Below, piece by piece: positions 1 through 6,266 of a stretch of 10,533 nt of DNA. Each line of letters starts with the position of its first letter. Within the stretch, counting starts at the first letter, position 1. The DNA comes from JAEUJT01 sp044225205 (GTDB taxonomy: Bacteria; Myxococcota; Myxococcia; Myxococcales; Myxococcaceae): assembly GCA_044225205.1 (NCBI GenBank), contig JBGAIY010000273.1, positions 1 to 10,533 of the forward strand, read 5' to 3'. The notes below the pieces were generated by a model. It was given only the letters and a program-made list of their open reading frames with translations, had not been told where the DNA came from and ran no database searches. A program made the translations under genes and the position numbers.

Positions 1-1
1 G

Positions 2-1048
2 AACTTCGTGCCGCCCATCGTCGCCGAGCGCCGCGACTTCATCGACCCCAAGGTCAACCCGTTCTTCGACCAAGCACGCGCCGCGTTCTTCTTGGCCCGC
101 CGCAAAGGCCGCGTCATCGGCCGCATCGCCGCGGTGGTCGACAGCCGCTACAACCGCTTTCACGACACCCGCGACGGGTTCTTCGGCCTCTTCGAGTCTG
201 AAAACGACCCCGGGGTCGCCGCGGCGTTGTTCGAGCGCGCCTCGACCTGGCTGCGGCACGCCGGCATGCAGCGCCTCATCGGCCCGGTGAACTTGGCCTT
301 TCACCACGACTGCGGCTTGCTCATTGACGGCTTCGACCGCCCCCCGTCGATGATGATGCCCTACAACCCGAAGTACTATGCGCGCTTGGTCGAGGCGAGC
401 GGCTTCGTGAAAATGAAAGACCTGTGGAGCTGGGAGCTGCTCGGCTTGCAGGGGCTGCCCGAGAAAGTCACCCGCTTGGCCGAACGGGTGAAGGCCAGCG
501 GGCAGGTGCGGGTGCGGCGGCTCGACACGAGTCACCCCGAGGCCGACATCGCCCGCATCAAGGCGATTTACGAGACCATGCTCAAACCCGGGTTCGGCTT
601 CGCGCCCATGAGCGACGCCGAGTTCAACGACCTGGTGCACCGGGTGCGGCCCGTCATTTTGCTGCGCCCCGAGCTTTCGTTCATCGCCGAGGTCGACGGA
701 GAAGCGGTCGCCTTCGGCATCACCCTGCCCGACACGAACCTGGCCCTCAAGGCGGCGGGCGGGTACCTGTTTCCCCTTGGGCTCGCGAAGCTGCTTTGGG
801 CGGCGCGCAAAATTGACCGGCTGCGGGTGCTGCTCTTCGGCATCAAAGACGGGTTTCGTCGCCGCGGCATCGACGCGTTGCTCGCGCTGGAGACCTTTCA
901 AGCGGCTCAGCGGCTGGGGTACGCGTCGGGCGAAATGGGCTGGGTGCTCGAAGACGACACGCTCATCAACCGCACGATTCAGGCGACCGGCGCCCGCCGA
1001 ATCAAGACGTACCGAATTTATGAGAAAATGGTGGCGCCGGCCGGGTGA
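2..1048 (+). CDS. GNAT-superfamily N-acetyltransferase-like protein (YghO-like), 5' partial
   Basis: Reading frame open from the window edge, giving 349 visible codons and ending in TGA. The first in-frame start-like codon is the GTG at 8. However, the residues before and after it (NFVPPIV...DPKVNPFF) look like the interior of the family's N-terminal region, so the true start probably lies upstream of the window. Features seen: an early segment ending GRIAAVVDSRYN; a central GPVN...DCGLLIDGF block followed by MMPYNPKYY; and a C-terminal acetyl-CoA-fold segment with RRRGIDALL and GWVLEDDTLINRTI, ending in YRIYEK. From memory, this arrangement matches a large uncharacterised GNAT-like family that includes E. 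coli YghO, with two acetyltransferase-like halves. The acceptor substrate is unknown. There is no signal peptide in the visible part, so a cytosolic role is likely. The lipase gene follows on the same strand after a 132-bp gap, so co-transcription is uncertain. Confidence 0.82.
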   Translation, partial: NFVPPIVAERRDFIDPKVNPFFDQARAAFFLARRKGRVIGRIAAVVDSRYNRFHDTRDGFFGLFESENDPGVAAALFERASTWLRHAGMQRLIGPVNLAFHHDCGLLIDGFDRPPSMMMPYNPKYYARLVEASGFVKMKDLWSWELLGLQGLPEKVTRLAERVKASGQVRVRRLDTSHPEADIARIKAIYETMLKPGFGFAPMSDAEFNDLVHRVRPVILLRPELSFIAEVDGEAVAFGITLPDTNLALKAAGGYLFPLGLAKLLWAARKIDRLRVLLFGIKDGFRRRGIDALLALETFQAAQRLGYASGEMGWVLEDDTLINRTIQATGARRIKTYRIYEKMVAPAG

Positions 1049-1180
1049 CGCGAACGAACCGCGAACCCCTTGAGACGAGCCGCACCTGGTCGGTTTTGCG
1101 TCTACCAATACTTTATTTTTGCTGAGTTTTTGTGCCCGGCGGGCACGCAACTCGGGCCGGGGTCGGGGCGACAACCGATC
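1049..1180 (+). promoter_or_regulatory. AT-rich leader with candidate promoter and small hairpin upstream of the lipase
   Basis: This non-coding gap contains a T-rich stretch at about 1093-1131 (TTTTGCG, ACTTTATTTTT, GAGTTTTTG) that stands out sharply from the GC-rich surroundings. TATTTT at 1114-1119 could serve as a -10 element, but I see no convincing -35 at normal spacing. Just downstream is a perfect inverted repeat, GTGCCC (1132-1137), GGC loop, GGGCAC (1141-1146). The T-run precedes the hairpin rather than following it, so the hairpin is not a standard intrinsic terminator for plus-strand transcription. The reading frame can be extended back to a TTG at 1070. The codons it would use are rich in T at third position, unlike real genes here, so I treat this stretch as untranslated. 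The promoter role is inferred from composition only. Confidence 0.35.
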
Positions 1181-2101
1181 ATGTTCACTCCGAACCTTCG
1201 CTTTTCAAACGCCGCCCGGGTCATGGCCCTTCGCGAACGAGAGTCGTTGCCGCCGCTCCGCTTGGGGCCCGACGCCTTCACGCTCAAGCACGACGCGTTT
1301 GGGTTTGCGCACGACGGCTTTGGCCGCGACGCGAAGAGCTTGTCGGCTTCGGCCAAGCTCGCCGACTTGGCGTACCAAGAGCCGGCCACCGTCAAAGCAG
1401 AGCTCGCCAAGCTGGGGGCCCAAGGGCGCTTCTTCGACTTCAACGACTCTCAAGGCTTCATCGGCCACACGGCCGATTCCATCGTCGTGGGCTTTCGCGG
1501 CACCGAGTCGAAAGCCGACATTCGAGAAGACCTGAAGATTGCCCGGGTGGGCCGCGACGGGCTCGATGGCCGGTTTCACAAAGGCTTTTCAGATTCGATC
1601 GACAACCTCATGCCGTCGATGTTGCCGCACCTGCGAGAGCTGTTGGCCGAGAAGCGGCGACCGGTGTTGGTCACGGGCCACAGCCTCGGCGGCGCCATGG
1701 CGGCCCTGTTCGCGCTCGAGACCGCGGCTCGCGGGGTGACGAAGAACCTTTCGCTGCACACCTTCGGCAGCCCCCGGGCGATGACGTCGGCCGCGGCCGA
1801 GCACTTCGACGCGCTGTTGCCGGGGCAGGCCCTGCGTGTGGTTCACAAGTCTGACGCCGTGGCGCGGGTGCCGACCATGTTGTTCGGTTGGCAACACGTG
1901 GGCGACGTCGTCTACATCGACCGAAAGAACCAGGTCGTGCCTCCGCGCGAAGCGAACGTGGTTCACCGCTTCGTCGACAACATTGCCCGCCGGGTCGCCG
2001 ACCTGAAGCCGCTCGCCGGCCCGATCGACCACTTGCTGGGTGGCTACGACCGCACCCTCACGGCGAACGCGCAGCGCGCCAACCCGAACGACTGGTTCTG
2101 A
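1181..2101 (+). CDS. Class 3 (alpha/beta-hydrolase) lipase family protein
   Basis: Predicted triacylglycerol or other ester hydrolase of the fungal-lipase-like class 3 family. From ATG 1181 the protein is 306 residues. VVGFRGTES (about residues 102-110) is the oxyanion-strand motif of this family. TGHSLGGAMAALFAL (about 165-179) is the nucleophile elbow with Ser168. HTFGSPRAM (about 193-201) is the usual segment after the elbow. HKSDAVARVP carries the likely acid Asp225, and DHLLGGY carries the likely base His284, so the full triad is present. I chose ATG 1181 over the upstream TTG at 1070 because the extra 37 codons have low-GC third positions and would read through the AT-rich leader. The Shine-Dalgarno signal is poor (GGGG near 1164). 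With this start there is no signal peptide, so the enzyme is probably intracellular or exported by a non-Sec route. The gene converges with the NmrA-like gene, leaving only 5 bp between stops. Confidence 0.85.
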   Translation: MFTPNLRFSNAARVMALRERESLPPLRLGPDAFTLKHDAFGFAHDGFGRDAKSLSASAKLADLAYQEPATVKAELAKLGAQGRFFDFNDSQGFIGHTADSIVVGFRGTESKADIREDLKIARVGRDGLDGRFHKGFSDSIDNLMPSMLPHLRELLAEKRRPVLVTGHSLGGAMAALFALETAARGVTKNLSLHTFGSPRAMTSAAAEHFDALLPGQALRVVHKSDAVARVPTMLFGWQHVGDVVYIDRKNQVVPPREANVVHRFVDNIARRVADLKPLAGPIDHLLGGYDRTLTANAQRANPNDWF

Positions 2102-2106
2102 TCAGC

Positions 2107-2760
2107 TCAGGGCGCGCCGGTCACCGTAATCATCGGGGTGCGCGTGGCGAGCCGCGGCGCCTCGAGCTGAGCGAGCATCCACTCCGCGACATCGGCGCGT
2201 GAAATGGTGGCGCGGCCCACGATGCGCTCGACGACCTTCACCTGACCGGTCGCGGGGCCGTCGGTCAACCCCGACGGCCGGCAAATGCACACGTCGACCT
2301 CGCCGCTCGCCAGCATCAGCTTTTCCATCACTTCGAGCTCTTGGTAGGCGTGGCGAATGGCGCTCAGGCTGACGAAGGCCCGAAACGCCGCGGGCACCTT
2401 GTCACGAGAATCTCCGACGCCCCCCGCGCTGATGGCCAACAGGCGCTTCACGCCCTGGGCCTGGAGGGCCCGCATCAGCACCGGCGTCGACCGAGACAAG
2501 AAGTCGGCCTGCTCGGGCTTGGCCCAGGGGGCAATGCTCTTGAAGCGAAGCCCCAGGGCACTGAAGACCACCGAGCTGCCCCCGAAAGCCTCGCTCAGCA
2601 CGCGCTCGTCGGTCAATTCGCCCCGAACGACGCGAACCCCCGCGGGGGCCGTGTACGCGGTCGAGCGAACGACCGCCGTCACCTCATGGCCTTTCGCCAC
2701 GGCGAATTCGACGAGCAAGCGACCGCACCCGCCAGAGGCCCCCACGACGCAGAGTTTCAT
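2107..2760 (-). CDS. NAD(P)-binding, NmrA-like atypical short-chain dehydrogenase family protein
   Basis: 217 residues from ATG at 2760. The N-terminus MKLCVVGASGGCGRLL is a Rossmann beta-alpha start with the GxxGxxG nucleotide-binding loop (residues 7-13) typical of NAD(P)H-binding NmrA/atypical SDR proteins. It continues with an AVVRS strand (29-33) and a GELTD segment (48-52), as in other members where strand 3 follows the second dinucleotide half. VVFSALG (64-70) and LLAISAGGVG (107-116) are the next Rossmann strands. CRPSGLTDGPATG (160-172) matches the 'RPsgL.dgp.tG' block of this family. SRADVAEWMLAQLE (187-200) matches the usual late helix. The YxxxK catalytic pair of classical SDRs is not evident. 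The role is therefore cofactor sensing, NAD(P)H-flavin chemistry or a reductase of unknown substrate. It is the last gene of the minus-strand run, 29 bp after the SMI1-type gene. Confidence 0.82.
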   Translation of the reverse strand: MKLCVVGASGGCGRLLVEFAVAKGHEVTAVVRSTAYTAPAGVRVVRGELTDERVLSEAFGGSSVVFSALGLRFKSIAPWAKPEQADFLSRSTPVLMRALQAQGVKRLLAISAGGVGDSRDKVPAAFRAFVSLSAIRHAYQELEVMEKLMLASGEVDVCICRPSGLTDGPATGQVKVVERIVGRATISRADVAEWMLAQLEAPRLATRTPMITVTGAP

Positions 2761-2767
2761 GCGAACG

Positions 2768-2772
2768 CCTCT
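2768..2772 (-). promoter_or_regulatory. Shine-Dalgarno site for the NmrA-like gene
   Basis: On the minus strand the sequence just before ATG 2760 reads GGTAGAGGCGTTCGC. AGAGG sits 7 bases upstream of the start, which is good spacing and one of the clearer ribosome-binding sites in the window. It decides the start at 2760 and argues against the longer open frame that runs back through the preceding gene. Confidence 0.6.
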
Positions 2773-2789
2773 ACCACCGCGGCCGACCG

Positions 2790-3644
2790 TCACCCAGCGC
2801 GCGTTGATGCGACCGCCGAAAGCACCCGCCAGCCGGCCCGGAGGCGCTTGCCGAGCTTGCCGGCCAGTTCGGCGTCGGTGGCGAAGAAGAGCCCTTCGAC
2901 CGACTGGCGCGCGGCCGCCACTTTCCAAAATCGGAGCGCCGAGCGAATGGAGCGACCGCCGACGTACAACCAGCGCTTCGCCGCGACCCGCGCGTACAGC
3001 GCGTGGTTCTCCGGGTTCGGGTTGATGCAATAGACCGTGCCCACCGGTTGTGCGCCCAGTTGTGCTCGGGTCGGCGCCTGGGTCACGCGCTTCCACTGCA
3101 GGTGGTTCTCGGGGGGCGGCGAGGGCACCTCGAGTGAGCTGGTCGGCGGCTTCGGGGGCCGACGCGTGGCACTCCGTTTTCGAAACGAGCGCGCGGTCTG
3201 TTCGACGTAGGCCTCAAGACTCGGCGCCACGTTCGGTCGCTTGGGGTCGTCGTGGCGCCACACCAGCACGCGCCCCGTGTCGACGTCGAGTACGAGGTAG
3301 TCGCCGCCCGGGCTTTCGCCGAGGGGAAACCAGCTGTCACGACACGGAGCGCAAATGTCTTCGCGCGGGTCGTTCAAGAATCGGTACGCCGACACCGCCG
3401 AAGAGACCGACAACAAGCGCATGTTGTTCTCGGCGTCGAATTCGGCGTCGGCGCGTTGGCCGTCGTGCCAAGCGAACCACTCGCGCAACTCGGGGGGCAC
3501 TGGCCTTTCAAGTGCGCGGGCGAGCTTCGCCAGCTGGGCGGCCGTGGCCCCGGGTCGCAACGTCTTCACCAAGCGAAGCCCCATTGCCGCTTCGAGCAAG
3601 GCGAGGTGTTGGGCGAGCCGGTCGGGCGAATTCAGTCGTTTCAT
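2790..3644 (-). CDS. SMI1/KNR4 (SUKH)-type protein with an additional C-terminal domain
   Basis: 284 residues from ATG 3644. Residues about 36-152 resemble the SMI1/KNR4 (SUKH) fold. An early helix ends in LERPVPPELREWFAWHDGQ (45-63), the 'lP..l..fl..hnG' signature. It is followed by WFPLGESPGGDYLVLDVDT (105-123), like 'wipig..g.Gd.l.lD', a strand RVLVWRHDD (125-133), and a closing ...APSLEAYVEQ helix (139-149). A basic, proline-rich linker (about 160-180) leads to a second unit of about 100 residues (181-284) that I do not recognise with confidence. Within it, KRWLYVGG, LRFWKV, a short strand pair, and a Lys/Arg-rich helix ending in GW vaguely recall a WGR-type fold. SUKH proteins often act as toxin-immunity proteins, but no toxin gene is adjacent. 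The start codon overlaps the stop of the preceding gene (ATGA), which favours translational coupling. An upstream ATG at 3683 is possible but overlaps more. Confidence 0.72.
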   Translation of the reverse strand: MKRLNSPDRLAQHLALLEAAMGLRLVKTLRPGATAAQLAKLARALERPVPPELREWFAWHDGQRADAEFDAENNMRLLSVSSAVSAYRFLNDPREDICAPCRDSWFPLGESPGGDYLVLDVDTGRVLVWRHDDPKRPNVAPSLEAYVEQTARSFRKRSATRRPPKPPTSSLEVPSPPPENHLQWKRVTQAPTRAQLGAQPVGTVYCINPNPENHALYARVAAKRWLYVGGRSIRSALRFWKVAAARQSVEGLFFATDAELAGKLGKRLRAGWRVLSAVASTRAG

Positions 3645-4033
3645 CGCGTGGTTGCGGTGGGTACGGCTTCGAGTGCGGGGCACCCCGCGTCGCCAGCGAA
3701 GCCGCCATCGGTCGGAGCGTCAACCACGATGAAGTCAAACCGCACCGGCGGCCCTTGGGGCATGTTGGCCACGCACCGCGCGGTGCCCAAGCCCACGGCC
3801 GTCAGTTCAAAAACGCCCGCGTCGAGGTTCGTCGGTACGACTTGAATGACGTTTTCATGGTCGCTCGCGACCGACGCCACGCGAACGGCATAGCCGCCAC
3901 AGCAGGTGTCGCTGTCGTAGTGGCGAACCTGCACGACCCGGGTCGACCCCAGCGGCAGCGAATGGCTGCACGCCCCGACCAGCTTCACCGCGTCGGGCGG
4001 CCCGCACTCGGTGCACGAGAGCACGAACAACAT
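3641..4033 (-). CDS. Cys-rich Ig-like (BIG-like) lipoprotein-type protein B, paralogue of A
   Basis: 130 residues from ATG 4033. It is a clear tandem paralogue of the gene at 4052-4432. An ungapped block (A53-V88 here, T56-V91 there) has 23 of 36 identical residues by my count, including H-N-V-QVV, LDAG-F-L-AVG-G and a Cys. Shared cysteines are C22, the CC pair C45-C46, C87 and C118. The pattern 'lG.t..v.v..yd..... s..SdheNViqV......G.f.l.avG.G.a.c' resembles one bacterial Ig-like (BIG) domain, which is my inference. The N-terminus is odd: MLFVLSC places a lipobox-like Cys at residue 7, too short for a working lipoprotein signal peptide and with no basic n-region. An in-frame TGA, which is the stop of gene A, lies seven codons upstream, so no longer start exists. 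The tail is rich in Asp-Gly/Asp-Ala. Its stop overlaps the start of the SMI1-type gene. Function unknown. Confidence 0.68.
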   Translation of the reverse strand: MLFVLSCTECGPPDAVKLVGACSHSLPLGSTRVVQVRHYDSDTCCGGYAVRVASVASDHENVIQVVPTNLDAGVFELTAVGLGTARCVANMPQGPPVRFDFIVVDAPTDGGFAGDAGCPALEAVPTATTR

Positions 4034-4051
4034 GGCAGTCTGCGTTTCAAG

Positions 4052-4432
4052 TCATCGCTCCGGTAACAGCGTACAACCGCCGTCGGGGGCTCCGGCATCA
4101 CTGTTTTCGACGACCGTGAGCGCAAAGCGAACGACCGAGGGCTCGTAGGGTATGCCGATGACGCATTGGGCAATGCCCGGCCCCACCGCCTGGAGGTCGA
4201 ACCGGCCCGCGTCGAGGTCGGTGACGACGACCTGAACGACGTTCTGGTGGTTACTCACCACCGACGTGACCGGGCCGCCGCGGCCACAGCAGGTGTCGTC
4301 GTAGTACTTGAGCTGAACCGACGTGGTCGTGCCGACGGCCAACGGCCCGCAGACGCCCTGCAACCTCGTTACCGCGGGCTCGGCGCACGAAGCCAGGCCC
4401 AAGACCGCCAAAGCCGTGTGAAGGTGGCGCAT
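4052..4432 (-). CDS. Cys-rich Ig-like (BIG-like) lipoprotein A
   Basis: 126 residues from ATG 4432. MRHLHTALAVLGLASCAEP is a convincing lipoprotein signal: basic/His n-region, hydrophobic core and lipobox LASC with Cys16 as the lipidation site. The mature part has C28, an adjacent pair C48-C49 (YDDTCCG), C90 and C120, suggesting disulfides outside the cytoplasm. The layout LAVGTTTSVQL ... SVVSNHQNVVQVV ... LDAGRFDLQAVGPGIAQC follows the strand pattern of a single bacterial Ig-like (BIG) domain; this is inference, since I cannot run a profile. The C-terminus SDAGAPDGGC is the Asp-Ala-Gly type of tail common in Myxococcota lipoproteins. It starts 34 bp after the pirin stop and is followed 18 bp later by paralogue B in the same reading frame. 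No ligand or partner can be named. Confidence 0.72.
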   Translation of the reverse strand: MRHLHTALAVLGLASCAEPAVTRLQGVCGPLAVGTTTSVQLKYYDDTCCGRGGPVTSVVSNHQNVVQVVVTDLDAGRFDLQAVGPGIAQCVIGIPYEPSVVRFALTVVENSDAGAPDGGCTLLPER

Positions 4433-4450
4433 GTGCCATTCAGACCCTTC

Positions 4451-4467
4451 AGCCGGCTGGGCCGGCT
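4451..4467 (-). terminator. Short GC-rich hairpin at the end of the pirin gene
   Basis: The perfect inverted repeat AGCCGGC-TGG-GCCGGCT begins at the last base of the pirin stop codon and lies in the 34-bp gap before lipoprotein A. It has a 7-bp stem and 3-base loop, but no T-run follows on the minus strand (GAAGGGTCTG). It could attenuate or protect the 3' end of the pirin message rather than terminate fully. The terminator function is weakly supported. Confidence 0.3.
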
Positions 4468-5345
4468 CAGCCCCGGTCGATCTCGCCCATGTGCCCGCTT
4501 TGAAAGTCGCGCACGGCCTGCATCAATTCGTCTTCGGTGTTCATGACGAACGGGCCATAGCGGGCCATGGGCTCGCGCAAGGGCCGGCCTCCGAGCAGCA
4601 GCAGTTCGGTCGTCGAAGGGGCCGCGGGGTCGACCTCGAGCGACACGGCGTCACCCGGGCCCAGCACGGCCATTTGCCCGTCGCGAACCGCGCGCCCGGC
4701 GACCGTGAGCTCACCGCCGAACACGTAAGCGAGCACGTTGAACTCGGTGGGCACGCTCTGGGTGACGCGGGCGCCTTGGGCGAGTGACCAGTGGTGGTAC
4801 AAAATGGGCGTGCGCGTCTCGATGACGGCCGAAACGCCCAGCGCCTCGCCGGCGATGACGCGCACCGTGGCCTTGCCGTCTTCGGTGACCGCGACGGGTA
4901 TCTTGTCTTTGGGCACCTCTTGGTACCGGGGCTTCATCATTTTGTCGCGCTTGGGCAGGTTCACCCAAATTTGAAAGCCGTGCATGCGGCCGCCGCGCTG
5001 CTGCAGGGTCTTCGACGGCATTTCCGAATGCACGATGCCGGCGCCCGCGGTCATCCACTGCACGTCTCCGGCCGCGATGACGCCTCGGTGGCCAGCGGAG
5101 TCTTCGTGTTCGGCTTCGCCTTCGAGAATGTAGCTGACGGTCTCGAAACCGCGGTGAGGGTGATCAGGCGCTCCGACGGCTTCGCCCGGTTGGTAGGTGA
5201 TGGGCCCCATTTCGTCGATGAGCAAGAACGGGTCGACCTGTTCGATGCCAACCGAAGGCACGGGGCGACGAACGATGAACCCCGCGCCCTCGTGTTGGCG
5301 GTGGGCTTGAACGAGACGGGCCACAGAGCGAATTGAACGCGACAT
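4467..5345 (-). CDS. Pirin family protein (metal-dependent bicupin)
   Basis: 292 residues from ATG 5345, the usual length for bacterial pirins. The N-terminal cupin carries DHPHRGFETVSYILEGEAEHEDS (61-83), WMTAGAGIVHSE (97-108) and MHGFQIWVNLP (121-131), all family hallmarks. The four expected metal ligands are present: His62, His64, His106 and Glu108, spaced much as in human pirin and E. coli YhhW. The C-terminal cupin includes VLAYVFGGELTVAG (204-217), LLLLGGRPLREPMARYGPFVMNT (248-270) and the ending segment 'DFQSGHMGEI', also typical. Known pirins bind Fe or other divalent metal; some are quercetin 2,3-dioxygenases and others act as redox-responsive regulators. The substrate here cannot be read from sequence. 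A longer frame reaches past 5600, but its codons have no pirin similarity and would overlap the divergent hydrolase. ATG 5357 is a minor alternative start. It heads the minus-strand five-gene run. Confidence 0.93.
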   Translation of the reverse strand: MSRSIRSVARLVQAHRQHEGAGFIVRRPVPSVGIEQVDPFLLIDEMGPITYQPGEAVGAPDHPHRGFETVSYILEGEAEHEDSAGHRGVIAAGDVQWMTAGAGIVHSEMPSKTLQQRGGRMHGFQIWVNLPKRDKMMKPRYQEVPKDKIPVAVTEDGKATVRVIAGEALGVSAVIETRTPILYHHWSLAQGARVTQSVPTEFNVLAYVFGGELTVAGRAVRDGQMAVLGPGDAVSLEVDPAAPSTTELLLLGGRPLREPMARYGPFVMNTEDELMQAVRDFQSGHMGEIDRG

Positions 5346-5426
5346 GCCCCGTACCATCACCACGCCGAGGGGCGAACACAACTCGAACTGGCCCTTCGAC
5401 CAGGGTGAAGTTGGTACATTGCGGCG
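5346..5426. promoter_or_regulatory. Divergent promoter region between pirin and hydrolase, with interrupted inverted repeat
   Basis: This 81-bp gap separates two divergently read genes and must hold, or overlap, both promoters. I see no good -35/-10 pair on either strand. It does contain an interrupted inverted repeat: GTACCATCACC (5351-5361) and GGTGA-AGT-TGGTAC (5404-5417), which pair over 11 bases with a 3-base bulge. The arms lie close to each start codon, so they could be two half-sites of an operator or the foot of a long hairpin in the hydrolase leader. The regulatory role is inferred from position only. Confidence 0.35.
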
Positions 5427-6179
5427 ATGAGCGACGAGTCGATTTTCGACACCGTTGAATTCAACGAGCGGTTGTTCTTTCCCGGAGGGAGGGTCACGGC
5501 GCCTGACGCCCACACCGTCGACTTCGCCGTGAGCGTGCCGGGGGGCCGGGTGCACGTGCGGGTACACCGATCGCCCGAGGCCAAGTGCCGGCTGTTGTTC
5601 TTTCACGGCAACGGCGAAGTGGTGGCCGACTACGACGACGTGGCGCCCCAGTTCGCGCGGGTCGGCGCCGAGCTGTGGGTCTGCGACTACCGCGGGTACG
5701 GCGCGAGCGAGGGCCTACCGACGCTTCGCAACTTGCTGAGCGACGCCGTGGCCGTGACCGACGAAGTCGATGCGCCGTTCGTGGTGATGGGCCGCTCGCT
5801 GGGCAGCGCGGCGGTGGCCGAATTGGTGGGGCGCCCCGAAACCCAGTCGCTCTTGAGTGGGGCCGTCATCGAAAGCGGCGCCGCCGACCTTCGGGGGCTC
5901 ATTCGCCGCCGCGGGCTGCCCGTGCCCGAGGTGATCGCTCCCGACGTGCTCGCGGTGTTCGACCCGCTGCCCAAGCTCAAGCGAGCGCAGGTGCCGCTGC
6001 TGATCATTCACGGCGGCAACGACACCATCATCGACCCGCGCGAAGCCCAACTGACCTACGACACCGCGGGTTCGGCCCAGAAAACGCTGTGCCTGCTCGA
6101 AGGTCACGGCCACAACGACGTGATGCGCGCGCCGCGGTACTGGCAAGCCCTGGGCGAATTCATCGCCGGGCTGCCCTGA
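5427..6179 (+). CDS. Alpha/beta hydrolase family protein
   Basis: 250 residues from ATG 5427, close to the usual size for single-domain serine hydrolases of the ABHD13/17-like type. LLFFHGNGEVVADYDDV (57-73) is the oxyanion strand with HGNGE. WVCDYRGYGASEG (84-96) is the following conserved strand and loop. VVMGRSLGSAAVAELV (119-134) is the nucleophile elbow with Ser124 (GRSLGS). LLIIHGGNDTIIDPREA (191-207) carries the acid Asp199. LEGHGHNDVM (224-233) carries the base, probably His229. The triad is complete. There is no signal peptide or membrane segment, so it is expected in the cytosol. The substrate could be a thioester, ester or peptide and cannot be told from sequence. It is divergent from pirin and followed 87 bp later by the metallopeptidase gene on the same strand. 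No strong Shine-Dalgarno signal is visible. Confidence 0.87.
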   Translation: MSDESIFDTVEFNERLFFPGGRVTAPDAHTVDFAVSVPGGRVHVRVHRSPEAKCRLLFFHGNGEVVADYDDVAPQFARVGAELWVCDYRGYGASEGLPTLRNLLSDAVAVTDEVDAPFVVMGRSLGSAAVAELVGRPETQSLLSGAVIESGAADLRGLIRRRGLPVPEVIAPDVLAVFDPLPKLKRAQVPLLIIHGGNDTIIDPREAQLTYDTAGSAQKTLCLLEGHGHNDVMRAPRYWQALGEFIAGLP

Positions 6180-6266
6180 CCGGGCACCGCCCAAGTGTCG
6201 CATCGCAGGCCCCCAAAAGGTCGCCATTTGCGCGCGACGTGCGCGACCCGGTAAGACCAAAACTTC
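6180..6266 (+). other. Intergenic gap before the metallopeptidase gene
   Basis: This 87-bp gap holds a short direct repeat GCGCGAC (6232-6238 and 6241-6247), overlapping a weak inverted repeat CGCGC-GACGT-GCGCG (6231-6245). A weak ribosome-binding-like GGTAAG lies at 6250-6255, 11 bases before ATG 6267. I see no T-run terminator for the hydrolase gene and no clear promoter, so read-through from the hydrolase gene is possible. Confidence 0.3.

Noticed and set aside
1132..1146. GTGCCC/GGGCAC hairpin as an intrinsic terminator for the GNAT-like gene
   Set aside because: The T-run lies before the stem on the plus strand and there is no T-run after it, so the order is wrong for a plus-strand terminator.
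1070..1180. N-terminal extension of the lipase from TTG 1070 as a signal peptide
   Set aside because: It has some hydrophobic residues, but its codons are T-rich at third positions, unlike every real gene here. It also lacks a clean signal core, and a good ATG exists at 1181.
2761..3096. N-terminal extension of the NmrA-like gene upstream of ATG 2760
   Set aside because: The extension overlaps the SMI1-type coding sequence in another frame and has low-complexity composition. The AGAGG site 7 bases before ATG 2760 fixes the start.
2790..3644. SMI1-type gene as the immunity half of a toxin-immunity pair
   Set aside because: Neighbouring genes are a lipoprotein-like gene and an NmrA-like gene. 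None has a toxin domain, a polymorphic-toxin repeat region or a secretion leader.
4052..4054. The in-frame TGA between the two lipoprotein genes as a selenocysteine codon
   Set aside because: I see no selenocysteine-insertion-like hairpin just downstream, the TGA lies in an unconserved linker rather than at a Cys position, and the lipoproteins have no selenoenzyme features.
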